Origin: JACVRW01 sp963734025
GTDB lineage: Bacteria > Actinomycetota > Thermoleophilia > Solirubrobacterales > Thermoleophilaceae
Assembly (NCBI GenBank): GCA_963734025.1
Contig: CAVTFR010000017.1
Location: 186,001 to 250,000, forward strand
Direction of reading: 5' to 3'
DNA: 64,000 bases
The notes under the pieces are model-generated. The model was given only the letters and a program-made list of their open reading frames with translations. It was not told the DNA's origin and searched no databases. Below, piece after piece: positions 50,274 to 58,998 of the stretch (positions are counted from its first letter, which is position 1; every line of letters starts with the position of its first letter). Both the position numbers and the translations under genes were made by a program.

Positions 50274-50977
50274 AGGCGCGCCGCCGGCGAGGCCTGCTCC
50301 TCCTGTGCGTCGCGCTCGCCTGTGGCGGTCTCGCGGCATCGCAGGTGGCCGAGCGCGAGCGGAGCGTGGAGGAGCGCGTGGGGCCGCTCGTCCCGGTGGT
50401 CGTGGCGGCGCGCGATCTCGACTCGGGCGCGCGGCTCTCGACCGGCTCGCTCGCGCTGAAGCGGGTGCCGGCCCGCTTCGTGCCGCCGGACGCGCTCGGC
50501 TCCGAGGCGGACCTGGCCGGCGCCCGCGCCGCGGTTCCTGTGACTGCGGGCGGCTACGTGACCGCCGGCCTGCTCGCCAGCGGCGGCGGCCCCGCCGCCC
50601 CAGGCGAGGCGCTCGCCCGCGGCGAGCGGACCGTCGAGATCGGTGTGAGTGGCGGCGCATCGACCACAGCGCCGGCGCCCGGCAGCCGTGTCGACGTGCT
50701 CGTCTCGACCGAGGCGGGCGCCGGCGGCGGCCGCACGTTCCTGGCGCTCGCCGACGTCGAGGTGATGACTCTGCGGCCCGACCCGGCGGGCGGCTACGCG
50801 GACACCGACGGCGAAGGCGGCGGCCCGAGCGCGCTCGCGACGCTGCGGGTCACTCTGCGCCAGGCGGTCTACCTGACGGCGGCCGACAACTTCGGCCGCG
50901 AGATCCGGCTGCTGGCGAGACCGCCCGGCGACCGCTCGGGCGGCGCGGGGGAGAGCGTGTCGGCGGCCGAGCTGTGA
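50270..50977 (+). CDS. SAF-domain / CpaB-like (Flp pilus) protein
   Basis: A 235-residue exported or membrane-anchored protein. A signal-like helix (RGLLLLCVALACGGLAASQV) precedes an SAF domain, LVPVVVAARDLDSGARLSTG to LKRVPARFVPPDA, and an RcpC/CpaB-like beta domain with GSRVDVLVSTEAG and VTLRQAVYLTAADNFGREIR. CpaB/RcpC proteins assemble Flp/tad pili. No other pilus gene lies in the window, so the fit is by fold only. It is translated with the two-component pair. Confidence 0.7.
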   Translation: MKARRRRGLLLLCVALACGGLAASQVAERERSVEERVGPLVPVVVAARDLDSGARLSTGSLALKRVPARFVPPDALGSEADLAGARAAVPVTAGGYVTAGLLASGGGPAAPGEALARGERTVEIGVSGGASTTAPAPGSRVDVLVSTEAGAGGGRTFLALADVEVMTLRPDPAGGYADTDGEGGGPSALATLRVTLRQAVYLTAADNFGREIRLLARPPGDRSGGAGESVSAAEL

Positions 50978-50983
50978 GCTCGC

Positions 50984-51664
50984 TCAGGCCGTCAGCACCT
51001 CGACGCCGCCCTCGGGCGTGCCGAGCAGGGCGCGCTCCGCCATCCCGAGGAAGAGGCCGTGCTCGACGACGCCCGCGATCCGCTTCAGCGCAAGGTCGAG
51101 CTCCGCCGCCTCGGCGCCGGGCGGAACCACGCAGTCGAGTATGTAGTGCCCCTCGTCGGTCAGGTACGGCGTGCCGTCGTTGTGCTCGCGCAGCTGCGCG
51201 TCCGGCAGCAGCCGGGCGAGGCGCCGGCGGGTGTCGCGCCAGGCGAAGCGGGTGACCTCGACGGGCAGCCGCATGCGTTCTCCGAGTCGGTCGACCTTCT
51301 TGGGCGTCTCGGCCACCACGACGAACCGGCGCGCGGCGCAGACGACGATCTTCTCGCGCAGCAGCGCCCCGCCGCCGCCCTTGATGAGGCCGAGGTCGGG
51401 TGCGACCTCGTCGGCGCCGTCCAGGGCGAGGTCGAGCTCCACCGACCCGTCGAGCTCGATGATCTCGATGCCGAGCGACGCAGCCAGCTCGGCTGTGCGG
51501 TTGGAGGCGGTCGCGGCCCTGATCGAGTCGCCGCGCTCGCCGAGCGCCTGGGTCAGCTTCCAGACGGCGCGGCCCGAGCCGAGCCCGATCAACATGTCCG
51601 GCTCGACGAGCTCGGCGGCGGCAGCCGCGGCCGCTACCCGCGCGGGATCGTTGAGATCGGCCAC
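50984..51664 (-). CDS. rpiA: Ribose-5-phosphate isomerase A
   Basis: A 226-residue isomerase between ribose 5-phosphate and ribulose 5-phosphate. Signature parts are MLIGLGSGRAVWKL (residues about 25-38, GLGTGST in typical members), LDLALDGADEVAPDLGLIKG, GGGALLREKIVVCAARRFVV and EGHYILDCVV. The alteration of GTGST to GSGRA is modest. GTG start. Convergent with the SAF-domain gene. Confidence 0.92.
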   Translation of the reverse strand: MADLNDPARVAAAAAAAELVEPDMLIGLGSGRAVWKLTQALGERGDSIRAATASNRTAELAASLGIEIIELDGSVELDLALDGADEVAPDLGLIKGGGGALLREKIVVCAARRFVVVAETPKKVDRLGERMRLPVEVTRFAWRDTRRRLARLLPDAQLREHNDGTPYLTDEGHYILDCVVPPGAEAAELDLALKRIAGVVEHGLFLGMAERALLGTPEGGVEVLTA

Positions 51665-51750
51665 GGGCGGAGCATTTCACGCGCCGCGGAGGGCTCGTCG
51701 GGCGGTCGCCGAGAGGTCGTCGGCCGCTCATCTGGCCGCTAGACTCATGC

Positions 51751-51771
51751 TTACCCAACGTAAGTAGGTAA
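51751..51771. promoter_or_regulatory. Inverted repeat in the lon leader
   Basis: TTACC (51751-51755) pairs with GGTAA (51767-51771), and within it CTTAC (51750-51754) pairs with GTAAG (51760-51764). The repeat ends six bases before the lon ATG. It covers the place of a ribosome-binding site, and TAGACT at 51740-51745 may be a -10 box. A regulator site is plausible but the sequence does not match HspR (CTTGAGT-N7-ACTCAAG) or ClgR boxes that I know. Confidence 0.35.
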
Positions 51772-51777
51772 CCCAGA

Positions 51778-54066
51778 ATGGCCACTGAGACACTTCTTCT
51801 CATCCCAGTAGACGACTCCGTCGTCTTCCCGAACATGTCCCTTACGCTGGCCATCGACGCCGGCGAAGAGGACCGCATCGTGCTCGTCCCGCGTAAGGAC
51901 GACGACTTCGCGAGCGTGGGCACCGTCGCGGCGGTGACCGAGCGCGTGCGCCTGCCCGGTGGCGGGCGTGCCGTCATGGTCGACGGCCTCTACCGCGGCC
52001 GCATCGGCGCGGCTCAGACGAGCCCGGCCGGCGAGCTGCGCGTGCAGGTCGAGCCGCACCCGGACGACGTTCCGGTCGACGGCCGCACCCGTGAGCTCGA
52101 GCGCGAGTACCGCGCGGTCGTCGAGGAGATCCTCGAGCTGCGCGGCGACGACGGCCGTATCTCGGCCTGGGTCCGCTCGATCACCGAGCCCGGCGCCCTC
52201 GCCGACACAGGCGGCTACTCGCCCGACTTCAGCTACGAGAACAAGGTCGAGCTGCTCGAGCAGCTCGACGTAACCGAGCGGCTCGCCCGCGCGCTCGAGC
52301 TCCAGCGCGAGCGCATGACCGAGCTGCAGGTTCGTGCCCGCATCCGTGACGACGTCCAGTCCGGCGCCGAGAAGCAGCAGCGCGAGTACTTCCTGCGCAA
52401 GCAGATGGAGTCGATCCAGAAGGAGCTCGGCGAGGACGACGCCTCGGTCGTCGAGGAGTACCGCAAGAAGATCGCCGACGCCGGCATGCCGGACGAGGTG
52501 CGCGAGCAGGCCGAGCGCGAGCTCGGGCGCTTCGAGCGCATGGGCGAGCAGTCGGGCGAGAGCTCGATGATCCGCTCCTACCTCGATTGGCTGATTGCCG
52601 TGCCGTGGGCCGAGCGCTCGGACGAGCGCCTCGACCCGGTGCACGCGCGTGAGGTGCTGGACGCCGACCACGCGGGCCTCGAGGACGTCAAGGACCGGAT
52701 CGTCGAGTACATCGCCGTCCGCAAGCTGCGCGAGGAGCGCGGCATCGCGGAGGACAAGAAGAGCGGCGCGATCCTCACTCTGATCGGGCCGCCCGGCACG
52801 GGCAAGACCTCGATCGGCGAGTCGATCGCGCGCGCGACGGGCCGCGAGTTCGTGCGCATGTCGCTCGGCGGCGTCCGCGACGAGGCCGAGATCCGCGGTC
52901 ACCGGCGGACGTACATCGGCGCCCTGCCGGGCCGGCTCGTCCGTGCCCTGCGCGACGCCGGGACGATGAACCCGGTGATCATGCTCGACGAGGTCGACAA
53001 GGTCGGCGCGGATTGGCGCGGCGACCCGAGCGCGGCCCTGCTCGAGGTGCTCGACCCGGCTCAGAACCACTCGTTCCGCGACCACTACCTGGACGTCGAG
53101 CTCGACCTGTCGGAGGTCGTCTTCATCGCCACGGCCAACGTGGCGGAGACGATCCCGCTGCCGCTGCTCGACCGGATGGAGGTCGTGCGCTTCGACGGCT
53201 ACACGACCGAGGAGAAGGTCGCGATCGCGCGTGGCTACCTCTGGCCGCGTCAGCGCGAGCGCAACGGCCTGCGCGAGGACGAGGTGTCGGTGAGCGACGA
53301 CGTCGTGCGCCAGATCGTGACCGAGTACACGCGCGAGGCGGGTGTCCGCTCGCTCGAGCGCACGCTCGGCACCCTGCTGCGCAAGACGGCGACGAAGATC
53401 GCCTCCGACAGCGTGAGCGTGCCGGTCGAGATCGGCGAGGCGGAGCTGCGTGACGCCCTCGGGCGCCAGCGCTTCTTCCAGGAGTCGGCCGAGCGCACCG
53501 CGATCCCGGGCGTGGCCACCGGCCTGTCCGTGACCGGCGCAGGTGGCGACGTCCTCTTCATCGAGGCGACCTCGATGAAGGGCAAGGAGACGCTCGTACT
53601 GACCGGGCAGCTCGGCGATGTCATGAAGGAGTCCGCGCGCATCGCGCTCTCCTACGTGCGTGGCCACGCGGGCGAGCTCGACATCGACGAGGACGCCTTC
53701 GACGAGCGCGAGTTCCACGTGCACGTGCCGGCGGGCGCGATCCCGAAGGACGGGCCGAGCGCCGGCATCACGATGACGACTGCGCTTGCGTCGCTCCTGT
53801 CGGGGCGGCCGGTCAAGCACACGGTCGGCATGACCGGAGAGGTCACGCTGCAGGGCCGGGTGCTGCCGATCGGCGGTCTGAAGCAGAAGGTGCTGGCGGC
53901 CCACGCGGCCGGCCTGACCGACGTGATTCTCCCCGAGCGCAACCGCGCCGACCTGGACGACGTCCCGGAGGAGGTCCGCGAAGCGATGACCTTCCACCCG
54001 GTTATGACGATCGGCGAGGTGCTCGAACTCGCTCTCGAGCCTGCGCCAACCCCCGCGCTGGCCTAG
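51778..54066 (+). CDS. lon: ATP-dependent protease Lon
   Basis: A 762-residue Lon protease removing damaged and regulatory proteins. The N-terminal substrate domain (LLLIPVDDSVVFPNMSLTLA on) is followed by the coiled-coil (KQQREYFLRKQMESIQKELG). The AAA+ domain has Walker A LIGPPGTGKTSIGESIARAT and FIATANVAETIP. The Ser-Lys dyad protease domain has PKDGPSAGITMTTALASLLS (Ser) and GGLKQKVLAAHAAG (Lys). Full family length and all catalytic residues are present. A strong hairpin follows the stop. Confidence 0.96.
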   Translation: MATETLLLIPVDDSVVFPNMSLTLAIDAGEEDRIVLVPRKDDDFASVGTVAAVTERVRLPGGGRAVMVDGLYRGRIGAAQTSPAGELRVQVEPHPDDVPVDGRTRELEREYRAVVEEILELRGDDGRISAWVRSITEPGALADTGGYSPDFSYENKVELLEQLDVTERLARALELQRERMTELQVRARIRDDVQSGAEKQQREYFLRKQMESIQKELGEDDASVVEEYRKKIADAGMPDEVREQAERELGRFERMGEQSGESSMIRSYLDWLIAVPWAERSDERLDPVHAREVLDADHAGLEDVKDRIVEYIAVRKLREERGIAEDKKSGAILTLIGPPGTGKTSIGESIARATGREFVRMSLGGVRDEAEIRGHRRTYIGALPGRLVRALRDAGTMNPVIMLDEVDKVGADWRGDPSAALLEVLDPAQNHSFRDHYLDVELDLSEVVFIATANVAETIPLPLLDRMEVVRFDGYTTEEKVAIARGYLWPRQRERNGLREDEVSVSDDVVRQIVTEYTREAGVRSLERTLGTLLRKTATKIASDSVSVPVEIGEAELRDALGRQRFFQESAERTAIPGVATGLSVTGAGGDVLFIEATSMKGKETLVLTGQLGDVMKESARIALSYVRGHAGELDIDEDAFDEREFHVHVPAGAIPKDGPSAGITMTTALASLLSGRPVKHTVGMTGEVTLQGRVLPIGGLKQKVLAAHAAGLTDVILPERNRADLDDVPEEVREAMTFHPVMTIGEVLELALEPAPTPALA

Positions 54067-54080
54067 GGCCGGGTTACCAG

Positions 54081-54110
54081 GGCGCGCCGGTCCCCCGGGA
54101 CCGGCGCGCC
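54081..54110 (+). terminator. Strong GC hairpin after lon
   Basis: A perfect 13-base stem, GGCGCGCCGGTCC with GGACCGGCGCGCC, around a 4-base loop CCCG, starts 14 bases after the lon stop. No T-run follows, as is common in GC-rich actinobacteria, so it may act as an intrinsic or Rho-assisted terminator. Confidence 0.7.
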
Positions 54111-54370
54111 CCGTTGCGCTCCGGCCGGCCAGGTGCCGCGGGGGTCCGGGGGGCGCGAGCCCCCCGCTGTCATCTCCGGGCCGCCGCGCGCCCCGTTGGT
54201 TTCGTGGCCGAACATCGTCCTGTGCGCGGAGATCGGACTCGGCATATGCTGGGCCGCGCTGCATCGGCGACCGAGACTGGCCCCTTGGTCGAGCGCGAGC
54301 GTGCGCCTCGCGCGCGTGCCGGGCTGATCGGGGGGCTCCCGAACATTCCGCTTCCTGAGGAGGACTATTC
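54111..54370. other. Intergenic stretch with a second hairpin and a short repeat
   Basis: This stretch before the FAD oxidase holds a hairpin at 54148-54165 (GGGGGGC/GCCCCCC with a GCGA loop, a GNRA tetraloop). It also holds one copy of a 19-base repeat at 54142-54160; the other copy is at 55736-55754. The rest appears noncoding; GAGGA before 54371 is the next gene's ribosome-binding site. Confidence 0.5.
54142..54160. repeat. 19-base repeat copy 1
   Basis: GGGTCCGGGGGGCGCGAGC here and GGGTCCGGGGGGCGTGAGC at 55736-55754 differ by one base. The two copies flank the FAD oxidase gene (54371-55729) in direct orientation. The first copy also contributes the 5' arm of a hairpin. Confidence 0.6.
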
Positions 54371-55729
54371 ATGGACATCCCAAAGGCCCAGGAGACAGCC
54401 GCTGAAAGCACGGTTTTTCGTGCGGGCGCTCCGGACTTCGACCGAGCACGGCAGGCGTTCAACCTGGCGGTCGACCAGCGCCCGGTGGAGGTCGCCTACG
54501 CCTCCGACGCCCGCGAGGTGGCGACGCTGGTGCGCCGCGCCCGCGAGCAGGGGCTGCGGATCGCGGCCCAGCGCGCCGGCCACGGCGCCGAGCCGCTCGA
54601 TTGGGAGCGGCCCGCGCTGCTGCTTCGCACCGACGCGATGCAGGGAGTGACGATCGACGCCGCCGCCCGCAAGGCGCGTGTGAACGCGGGCGCCAAGTGG
54701 GACGACATCGTCGACAACCTCTCCGCGCTCGGGCTTGCCGCCCTGCACGGCTCGGCCCGCGATATCGGCATCGCCGGCTATTCGCTCGGTGGCGGGCTGG
54801 GGTGGCTGGGGCGCAAGCACGGCCTCCAGGCGAACAGCGTCACCGCGATCGAGCTGGTCACCGCGGACGGGGAGCTCGTCCGTGCCGATCACGAGAACGA
54901 GCCCGAGCTGTTCTGGGCGCTGCGTGGCGGCGGCGGCAACTTCGGCGTCGTCACGGCGCTCGAGTTCGACCTCTATCCGCTCGAAGAGCTGTACGCCGGC
55001 GCTCTGTTCTACGACTTCGAGCGCGGCGGCGAGGTGCTCCACGCCTGGCAAGAGCTGACCGCCGGGGCGCCCGAGGAGATGACCTCGGTGTTCAAGCTCC
55101 TGCAGCTTCCGGATCTGCCCGAGATCCCGGATCCGGTGCGGGGCAAGTCCTTCGCGGTCGCGACGGCGGCGTTCTTGGGCGGCGAGCCCGCCGGCGCCGC
55201 CCTCGTCGAGCCGCTGCGGCAGCTCGGGCCCGCGATGGACACGTTCGGGATGGTGCCGCCCGTGGCCCTGTCCTACCTCGCGATGGACCCCGAGGATCCG
55301 CTGCCTTACACGAGCTCCCATCACCTGATGGGCGAGCTGCCCGCGGCGGCGGTCGACAAGCTCATCGAGACGGGCGGCGCCGGCTCGGGATCGCCGCTCA
55401 CGATGATCGAGCTGCGCCACCTCGGCGGAGCGCTCGCCCGCCCGGAATCGCACCACGGTGCCTACTCCGTCATGAACGGCGAGTACCTCCTCTTCGCGCT
55501 GGGCGGCATCATGGCGCTCGAGGACGCGCCGGTCATGGTCGAGGCGGTGGATCGCGTGGCCGCGGCCATGGAGCCGTGGAGGAGCGGCTGGTACCTCAAC
55601 TTCGTCGAGCGCAACTCCGACATGTCGCGCGCCTTCGATGCGCAGACCTGGCAGCGACTGCAGGAGACGAAGGCGCGGGTCGACCCGGACGGCGTCTTCC
55701 TGGCCAACCACGAGATCACGCCGGTCTGA
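54371..55729 (+). CDS. FAD-binding (PCMH/berberine-bridge-type) oxidoreductase
   Basis: A 452-residue flavoenzyme of the BBE-like oxidase group. The PCMH FAD-binding domain has REQGLRIAAQRAGHGAEPLD with the His likely bonded to flavin, VNAGAKWDDIVDNLSALGLA, GIAGYSLGGGLGWLGRKHGL and LRGGGGNFGVVTALEFDLYP. The C-terminal BBE segment SGWYLNFVE to RLQETKARVDPDGVFLANHE is intact. Such enzymes oxidise sugars, alcohols or secondary metabolites. The second flavin-linking Cys of BBE proper is not evident. GAGGA before the ATG. Confidence 0.9.
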   Translation: MDIPKAQETAAESTVFRAGAPDFDRARQAFNLAVDQRPVEVAYASDAREVATLVRRAREQGLRIAAQRAGHGAEPLDWERPALLLRTDAMQGVTIDAAARKARVNAGAKWDDIVDNLSALGLAALHGSARDIGIAGYSLGGGLGWLGRKHGLQANSVTAIELVTADGELVRADHENEPELFWALRGGGGNFGVVTALEFDLYPLEELYAGALFYDFERGGEVLHAWQELTAGAPEEMTSVFKLLQLPDLPEIPDPVRGKSFAVATAAFLGGEPAGAALVEPLRQLGPAMDTFGMVPPVALSYLAMDPEDPLPYTSSHHLMGELPAAAVDKLIETGGAGSGSPLTMIELRHLGGALARPESHHGAYSVMNGEYLLFALGGIMALEDAPVMVEAVDRVAAAMEPWRSGWYLNFVERNSDMSRAFDAQTWQRLQETKARVDPDGVFLANHEITPV

Positions 55730-55735
55730 CCCGTC

Positions 55736-55754
55736 GGGTCCGGGGGGCGTGAGC
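55736..55754. repeat. 19-base repeat copy 2
   Basis: GGGTCCGGGGGGCGTGAGC, 18 of 19 bases identical to 54142-54160, same strand, just after the FAD oxidase stop and between it and the convergent kdpD-like gene. Confidence 0.6.
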
Positions 55755-55769
55755 GCCTCTTGGCCGGCA

Positions 55770-56879
55770 TCAGCGCGGATCCGCCACGATCCGCACGTCC
55801 ACACCCGGCAGGCGGCGCATCAACCGCTCCGGCAGCCACTCGGACATCCGCGCCAGCGGACCGCGCGGCGACGGCTGGCCGAGGAACAGGTAGGTCGTAC
55901 CGCGCTCGGCCGCCACGCGGGCGGCCGCCTCGACGAGGTCATCGCCCTCCTCGACGATCAGGTCGGCGCCGAGCAGCGTCGCCAGCCGCCGCAGCGCCTC
56001 GAGGCGCTGACGCTCCTCGCCGCGCGGGGGTTCCCCGGGAGGCGCCATGTAGAGGAGGTCGAGATCGGCGCCGAGGCGCTGCGCCGATCGCCAGGCGCGG
56101 CGCACCAGCCGCTGCGAGCCCTCGTCCGGAGTGACAAGCGCGAGCACCTGGTCGGCCACCGCCTGCGGCGCGTCGCCGAAGAGCTTCTCCTCCCTTGTGC
56201 CGAGCGCCTCGGCAGGCGTGATGAGCCGCCGCGACTCGACCTCCTCGGCCACCTGGCGCAGCGCCACCTCGCGCAGCGCGGACAGGTTCTCGACCTTGAA
56301 GAAGCTGTTGAGCGCCGTTTGGATCCGCTCGGGCCCATAGACCTTGCCCTCGCGGAGCCGCTGGATCAGCGCCTCGGGCGTCAGATCCATCAGCACGACC
56401 TCGTCGGCCGAGGCGAGCACCTGGTCCGGAAAGGTCTCGCGCACGCGCACGCCGGTGAGCTCGGCGACACGGTCGTTGAGCGACTCCAGGTGCTGCACGT
56501 TGACGGTCGAGAACACGTCGATGCCGGCATCGAGCACGTCGTCGATGTCCTCGTAGCGCTTGTGGTGCTCGACACCCGGCGCATTCGTATGGGCCAGCTC
56601 GTCGATCAGGCAGAGTTCCGGCGCGCGCTGGAAGATCGCCGGCAAGTCCATCTCCTGCAGCTCCGTCCCGCGGTATTCGACGGTCCGGCGCGGCATCGCC
56701 TCGAGGCCCTCGGCCATCGCGACGGTCTCGCTGCGGCCGTGGGTCTCGAGGATTCCTATGACGACGTCGCGGCCGTCAGCGAGGGCGGCCTTGCCCTCCT
56801 GGAGCATCCTGTAGGTCTTCCCAACCCCGGCCGCCATGCCGAGAAAGATCTTGTAGTGCCCGCGCCCCTCCTGGGACAT
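55770..56879 (-). CDS. kdpD: KdpD N-terminal sensor protein without kinase domain
   Basis: A 369-residue protein corresponding only to the cytoplasmic N-terminal part of sensor KdpD. KdpD domain: GMAAGVGKTYRMLQEGKAAL (Walker A), VVIGILETHGRSETVAMAEG, PELCLIDELAHTNAPGVEHH (Walker B), LDAGIDVFSTVNVQHLESLN and DQVLASADEVVLMDLTPEAL. The universal-stress-like domain follows (from about residue 245) and ends at PGVDVRIVADPR. The four membrane helices and histidine kinase of full KdpD are absent. Free-standing short KdpD proteins are known in cyanobacteria and deinococci. It follows kdpB by 54 bases, so it belongs to the kdp operon. Confidence 0.9.
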   Translation of the reverse strand: MSQEGRGHYKIFLGMAAGVGKTYRMLQEGKAALADGRDVVIGILETHGRSETVAMAEGLEAMPRRTVEYRGTELQEMDLPAIFQRAPELCLIDELAHTNAPGVEHHKRYEDIDDVLDAGIDVFSTVNVQHLESLNDRVAELTGVRVRETFPDQVLASADEVVLMDLTPEALIQRLREGKVYGPERIQTALNSFFKVENLSALREVALRQVAEEVESRRLITPAEALGTREEKLFGDAPQAVADQVLALVTPDEGSQRLVRRAWRSAQRLGADLDLLYMAPPGEPPRGEERQRLEALRRLATLLGADLIVEEGDDLVEAAARVAAERGTTYLFLGQPSPRGPLARMSEWLPERLMRRLPGVDVRIVADPR

Positions 56880-56933
56880 GGTGGCGGACTATGCCGAAGC
56901 GCGCGGCTCGGCCGCGTGCGCCCGGACGAGCTC

Positions 56934-58991
56934 CTACGCGCCGAGCACGTTGTGGATCAGCAGGTCGAGCAGTTTGATGCCGATAAAGGGCGCGATCAGG
57001 CCGCCGAGCCCGTAGATCAGGAGATTGCGGCGGAGCAGCGCCGTCGCGCCCACCGGCCGGTAGCGCACCCCGCGCAGGGCCAGCGGCACGAGCAGCGGGA
57101 TGATCAGCGCGTTGAAGATGATCGCCGAGATGATCGCCGACTCGGGCGTGCCGAGATTCATTATGTTGAGCGTCTCGAGGGGCCCGGTCGAGTCGCCGGC
57201 CGCCGCGTAGGTGGCGACGAAGATCGCGGGCAGGATCGCGAAGTACTTGGCCACGTCGTTCGCGACCGAGAAGGTGGTGAGCGCGCCGCGTGTGATCAGC
57301 AGCTGCTTGCCGATTTCGACGATCTCGATGAGCTTCGTCGGATTCGAGTCGAGGTCGACCATGTTGCCCGCCTCGCGCGCCGCCTGGGTGCCGGTGTTCA
57401 TCGCCACGCCCACGTCCGCCTGCGCGAGCGCGGGCGCGTCGTTCGTGCCGTCGCCGGTCATGGCGACGAGCCGGCCCTCGCGCTGCTCGTCGCGGATCAG
57501 CTCCAGCTTGCGCTCCGGAGTCGCCTCCGCGAGGAAGGTGTCGACGCCCGACTCGTCCGCGATCTTGGCGGCCGTGAGCGGGTTGTCGCCCGTGACCATC
57601 ACCGTCCGGATCCCCATCGCCCGCAGCTGGTCGAAGCGGTGGCGCATGCCGTCCTTGACGACGTCCTTGAGGTAGATCACGCCGAGCACCTGGTTGTCGC
57701 GTGCGACCGCGAGCGGTGTGCCGCCCTCGCGGGCGATCGACTCGACCGCCGCATCGAGCTCGGGCGGCGCCTGCCCGCCGTCTGCGGTCACGAAGCTGAC
57801 GATGGCGTCGCCGGCGCCCTTGCGCAGCCGCATGCCGTCCATGTCGACCCCGCTCATGCGCGTCTCGGCCGAGAAGGGCACGAAGCGCGCCGACGGGTCG
57901 AAGTGGCGCTCGCGCAGCCCGTATTGCTTGGCGAGCACGACGATCGAGCGCCCCTCCGGGGTCTCGTCGGCAAGCGACGAGAGCTGGGCCACCTCGGCGA
58001 GGTCCGACTCCTGGACGCCCGGCATCGGGATGAACTCGGTGGCCTCGCGGTTGCCGAGCGTGATCGTGCCGGTCTTGTCGAGCAGCAGCACGTCGACATC
58101 GCCGGAGGCCTCGACGGAGCGACCCGACAGCGAAAGCACGTTGCGGCGCACGAGCCGATCCATGCCGGCGATCCCGATCGCCGACAGGAGGGCGCCGATC
58201 GTGGTCGGGATGAGCGAGACGAGCAGCGCGATCAGCGTCGTGATCGAGACGTCCGTGTCGGCGAACTCGGCGAACGGGCGCAGCGCGACCACCACGACCA
58301 GGAAGATCAGGGTCAGGCCTGCGAGCAGGATGCCCAGCGCGATCTCGTTCGGAGTCTTGCGCCGGTCGGCGCCCTCCACCAGCGCGATCATGCGGTCGAG
58401 GAAGCTCTCGCCGGGCTCCTGCGTGATCTCGACGACGATACGGTCGGACAGGACCCGTGTGCCGCCGGTGACCGCGCTGCGATCGCCGCCGGACTCGCGG
58501 ATCACCGGGGCGGACTCGCCGGTCACGGCCGACTCGTCGACCGAGGCTATGCCGTCGATGACAGTTCCGTCGCCGGGGATCAGCTCGCCGGCCTCGACCA
58601 CGACCACGTCCCCTCGCTGCAGCTGGGCCGCGGACTTCTCACCGCCGTCGCGCAGCCTCGCAATGGTCTCCGTGCGCATTGCCCGGAGCGCGGCGGCCTG
58701 GGCCTTGCCGCGGCCCTCGGCGAGCGCCTCGGCGAGGTTGGCGAAGATGACGGTGAGCCACAGCCAGAAAGCGACCGTGAAGGTGAACCAGGCGGGCTCG
58801 TCGCCGCCGCCGAGCGGCTCGCCGCCGAGCAGCTGGATCACCCAGGCGACGGTGGTGATCACCGCGCCGATCTCGACCACCAGCATCACGGGGTTGTGGA
58901 ACTGGACGCGCGGGTCGAGCTTCAGGACGCTCGCCCACAGTGCCTGCCGCATGACGGGGCCGCGGAAGAGGCTCTGAGATTCCTTCGTCAT
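56934..58991 (-). CDS. kdpB: Potassium-transporting P-type ATPase, subunit B
   Basis: A 685-residue P-type ATPase, the energy-coupling subunit of KdpFABC. VDVLLLDKTGTITLGNREAT holds the phosphorylated Asp. TGESAPVIRES is the TGES dephosphorylation loop, and MTGDGTNDAPALAQADVGVA with MNTGTQAAREAGNMVDLDSN is the hinge. Membrane helices follow the family plan. The ATG at 58991 has GGAGGT nine bases upstream; an ATG 24 bases earlier lies inside kdpC and is less likely. It comes after kdpC here, not before it. Confidence 0.95.
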   Translation of the reverse strand: MTKESQSLFRGPVMRQALWASVLKLDPRVQFHNPVMLVVEIGAVITTVAWVIQLLGGEPLGGGDEPAWFTFTVAFWLWLTVIFANLAEALAEGRGKAQAAALRAMRTETIARLRDGGEKSAAQLQRGDVVVVEAGELIPGDGTVIDGIASVDESAVTGESAPVIRESGGDRSAVTGGTRVLSDRIVVEITQEPGESFLDRMIALVEGADRRKTPNEIALGILLAGLTLIFLVVVVALRPFAEFADTDVSITTLIALLVSLIPTTIGALLSAIGIAGMDRLVRRNVLSLSGRSVEASGDVDVLLLDKTGTITLGNREATEFIPMPGVQESDLAEVAQLSSLADETPEGRSIVVLAKQYGLRERHFDPSARFVPFSAETRMSGVDMDGMRLRKGAGDAIVSFVTADGGQAPPELDAAVESIAREGGTPLAVARDNQVLGVIYLKDVVKDGMRHRFDQLRAMGIRTVMVTGDNPLTAAKIADESGVDTFLAEATPERKLELIRDEQREGRLVAMTGDGTNDAPALAQADVGVAMNTGTQAAREAGNMVDLDSNPTKLIEIVEIGKQLLITRGALTTFSVANDVAKYFAILPAIFVATYAAAGDSTGPLETLNIMNLGTPESAIISAIIFNALIIPLLVPLALRGVRYRPVGATALLRRNLLIYGLGGLIAPFIGIKLLDLLIHNVLGA

Positions 58992-58998
58992 CCGGGGA

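Noticed and set aside
51751..54462. Long reverse-strand frame across lon
   Set aside because: Antisense shadow of lon, low-complexity Arg/Asp/His/Leu-rich, without motifs.
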